A stretch of 5,460 nucleotides of DNA from Oscillospiraceae bacterium (GTDB lineage: Bacteria; Bacillota; Clostridia; Oscillospirales; Oscillospiraceae), in assembly GCA_016295615.1 (NCBI GenBank), contig JAEDKW010000074.1, positions 1 through 5,460 on the forward strand. The letters run 5' to 3'. The notes beneath the pieces were generated by a model. The model was not told the origin of the DNA, did no database searches, and saw only the letters and a list, made by a program, of their open reading frames with translations. Each line of letters opens with the position of its first letter. Position 1 is the first letter of the stretch. Position numbers and translations under genes: made by a program. Below are positions 5,436 through 5,460 of the stretch, in pieces.

Positions 5436-5460
5436 GCAGCGGTTTTATCGCTGCTTTTTT
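5436..5460 (+). terminator. Rho-independent terminator-like hairpin at the window edge
   Basis: GCAGCG (5436-5441) pairs with CGCTGC (5449-5454) around a seven-base loop and is followed by six T residues running to the window edge. No plus-strand gene precedes it here. It could end a plus-strand leader or small RNA. Alternatively it could act on the minus strand for a gene lying right of the window, although the minus-strand tail is only CTTT after a CG. Confidence 0.55.

Larger units (their letters stand above)
5184..5460. other. Gene-free region with several inverted repeats upstream of the ECF gene
   Basis: I see no convincing gene in these 277 bases up to the window edge. Several inverted repeats occur: 5246-5259, 5258-5293, 5310-5335 (TGTGG/CCACA), 5340-5354 (AAACC/GGTTT), 5360-5386, 5402-5430 (GGCAT/ATGCC) and 5436-5454. 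This fits a structured leader RNA for the minus-strand ECF gene, or for a plus-strand gene right of the window. I could not match it to the TPP, THF, FMN, cobalamin, glycine or T-box consensus. No clear promoter was found in it on either strand. Confidence 0.5.

Overview
The window looks like a chromosomal segment of a GC-rich anaerobic Firmicute, probably class Clostridia and perhaps an Oscillospiraceae-type gut bacterium. The signs are a lipoprotein-type solute-binding protein, strong AGGAGG ribosome binding sites, a YerC/YecD-family TrpR-like regulator and a stand-alone ECF transporter S component. The genus assignment is inference. No mobile element, CRISPR array, rRNA, tRNA or broken gene was seen.

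Layout: (1) 45-2410, plus strand, is a complete polar amino acid ABC importer operon: lipoprotein binding protein, a single permease, then ATPase. A 10-bp stem-loop sits between the first two genes, and the ATPase gene is tightly coupled to the permease gene. (2) 2411-2530 is a short intergenic region with a good sigma-A-type promoter. (3) 2531-3889, plus strand, is histidyl-tRNA synthetase (hisS). (4) 3890-4088 is a gene-free convergent region holding three consecutive hairpins, the last a bidirectional terminator. (5) 4089-4382, minus strand, is a YerC/YecD-type TrpR-like repressor with its own probable promoter and a leader hairpin in the 177-base gap upstream. (6) 4560-5183, minus strand, is an ECF-type vitamin transporter S component, most like the folate (FolT) group. 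(7) 5184-5460 has no convincing gene. It contains several inverted repeats and ends at the window edge in an intrinsic-terminator-like hairpin.

How the genes may work together: the ABC operon takes up an amino acid. HisRS charges tRNA-His. YerC-family proteins have, as I recall, been proposed as histidine-responsive regulators (HisR), so the segment may group histidine uptake, use and control. That link is a hypothesis, because neither the transporter's substrate nor an operator can be read from the sequence. The ECF S component is probably unrelated and would use energizing EcfA/A'/T subunits encoded elsewhere.

I did not find a clearly novel system. The best leads are the unexplained structured region upstream of the ECF gene, the loss of a normally conserved ligand-binding arginine in the binding protein, and the possible histidine-centred grouping.
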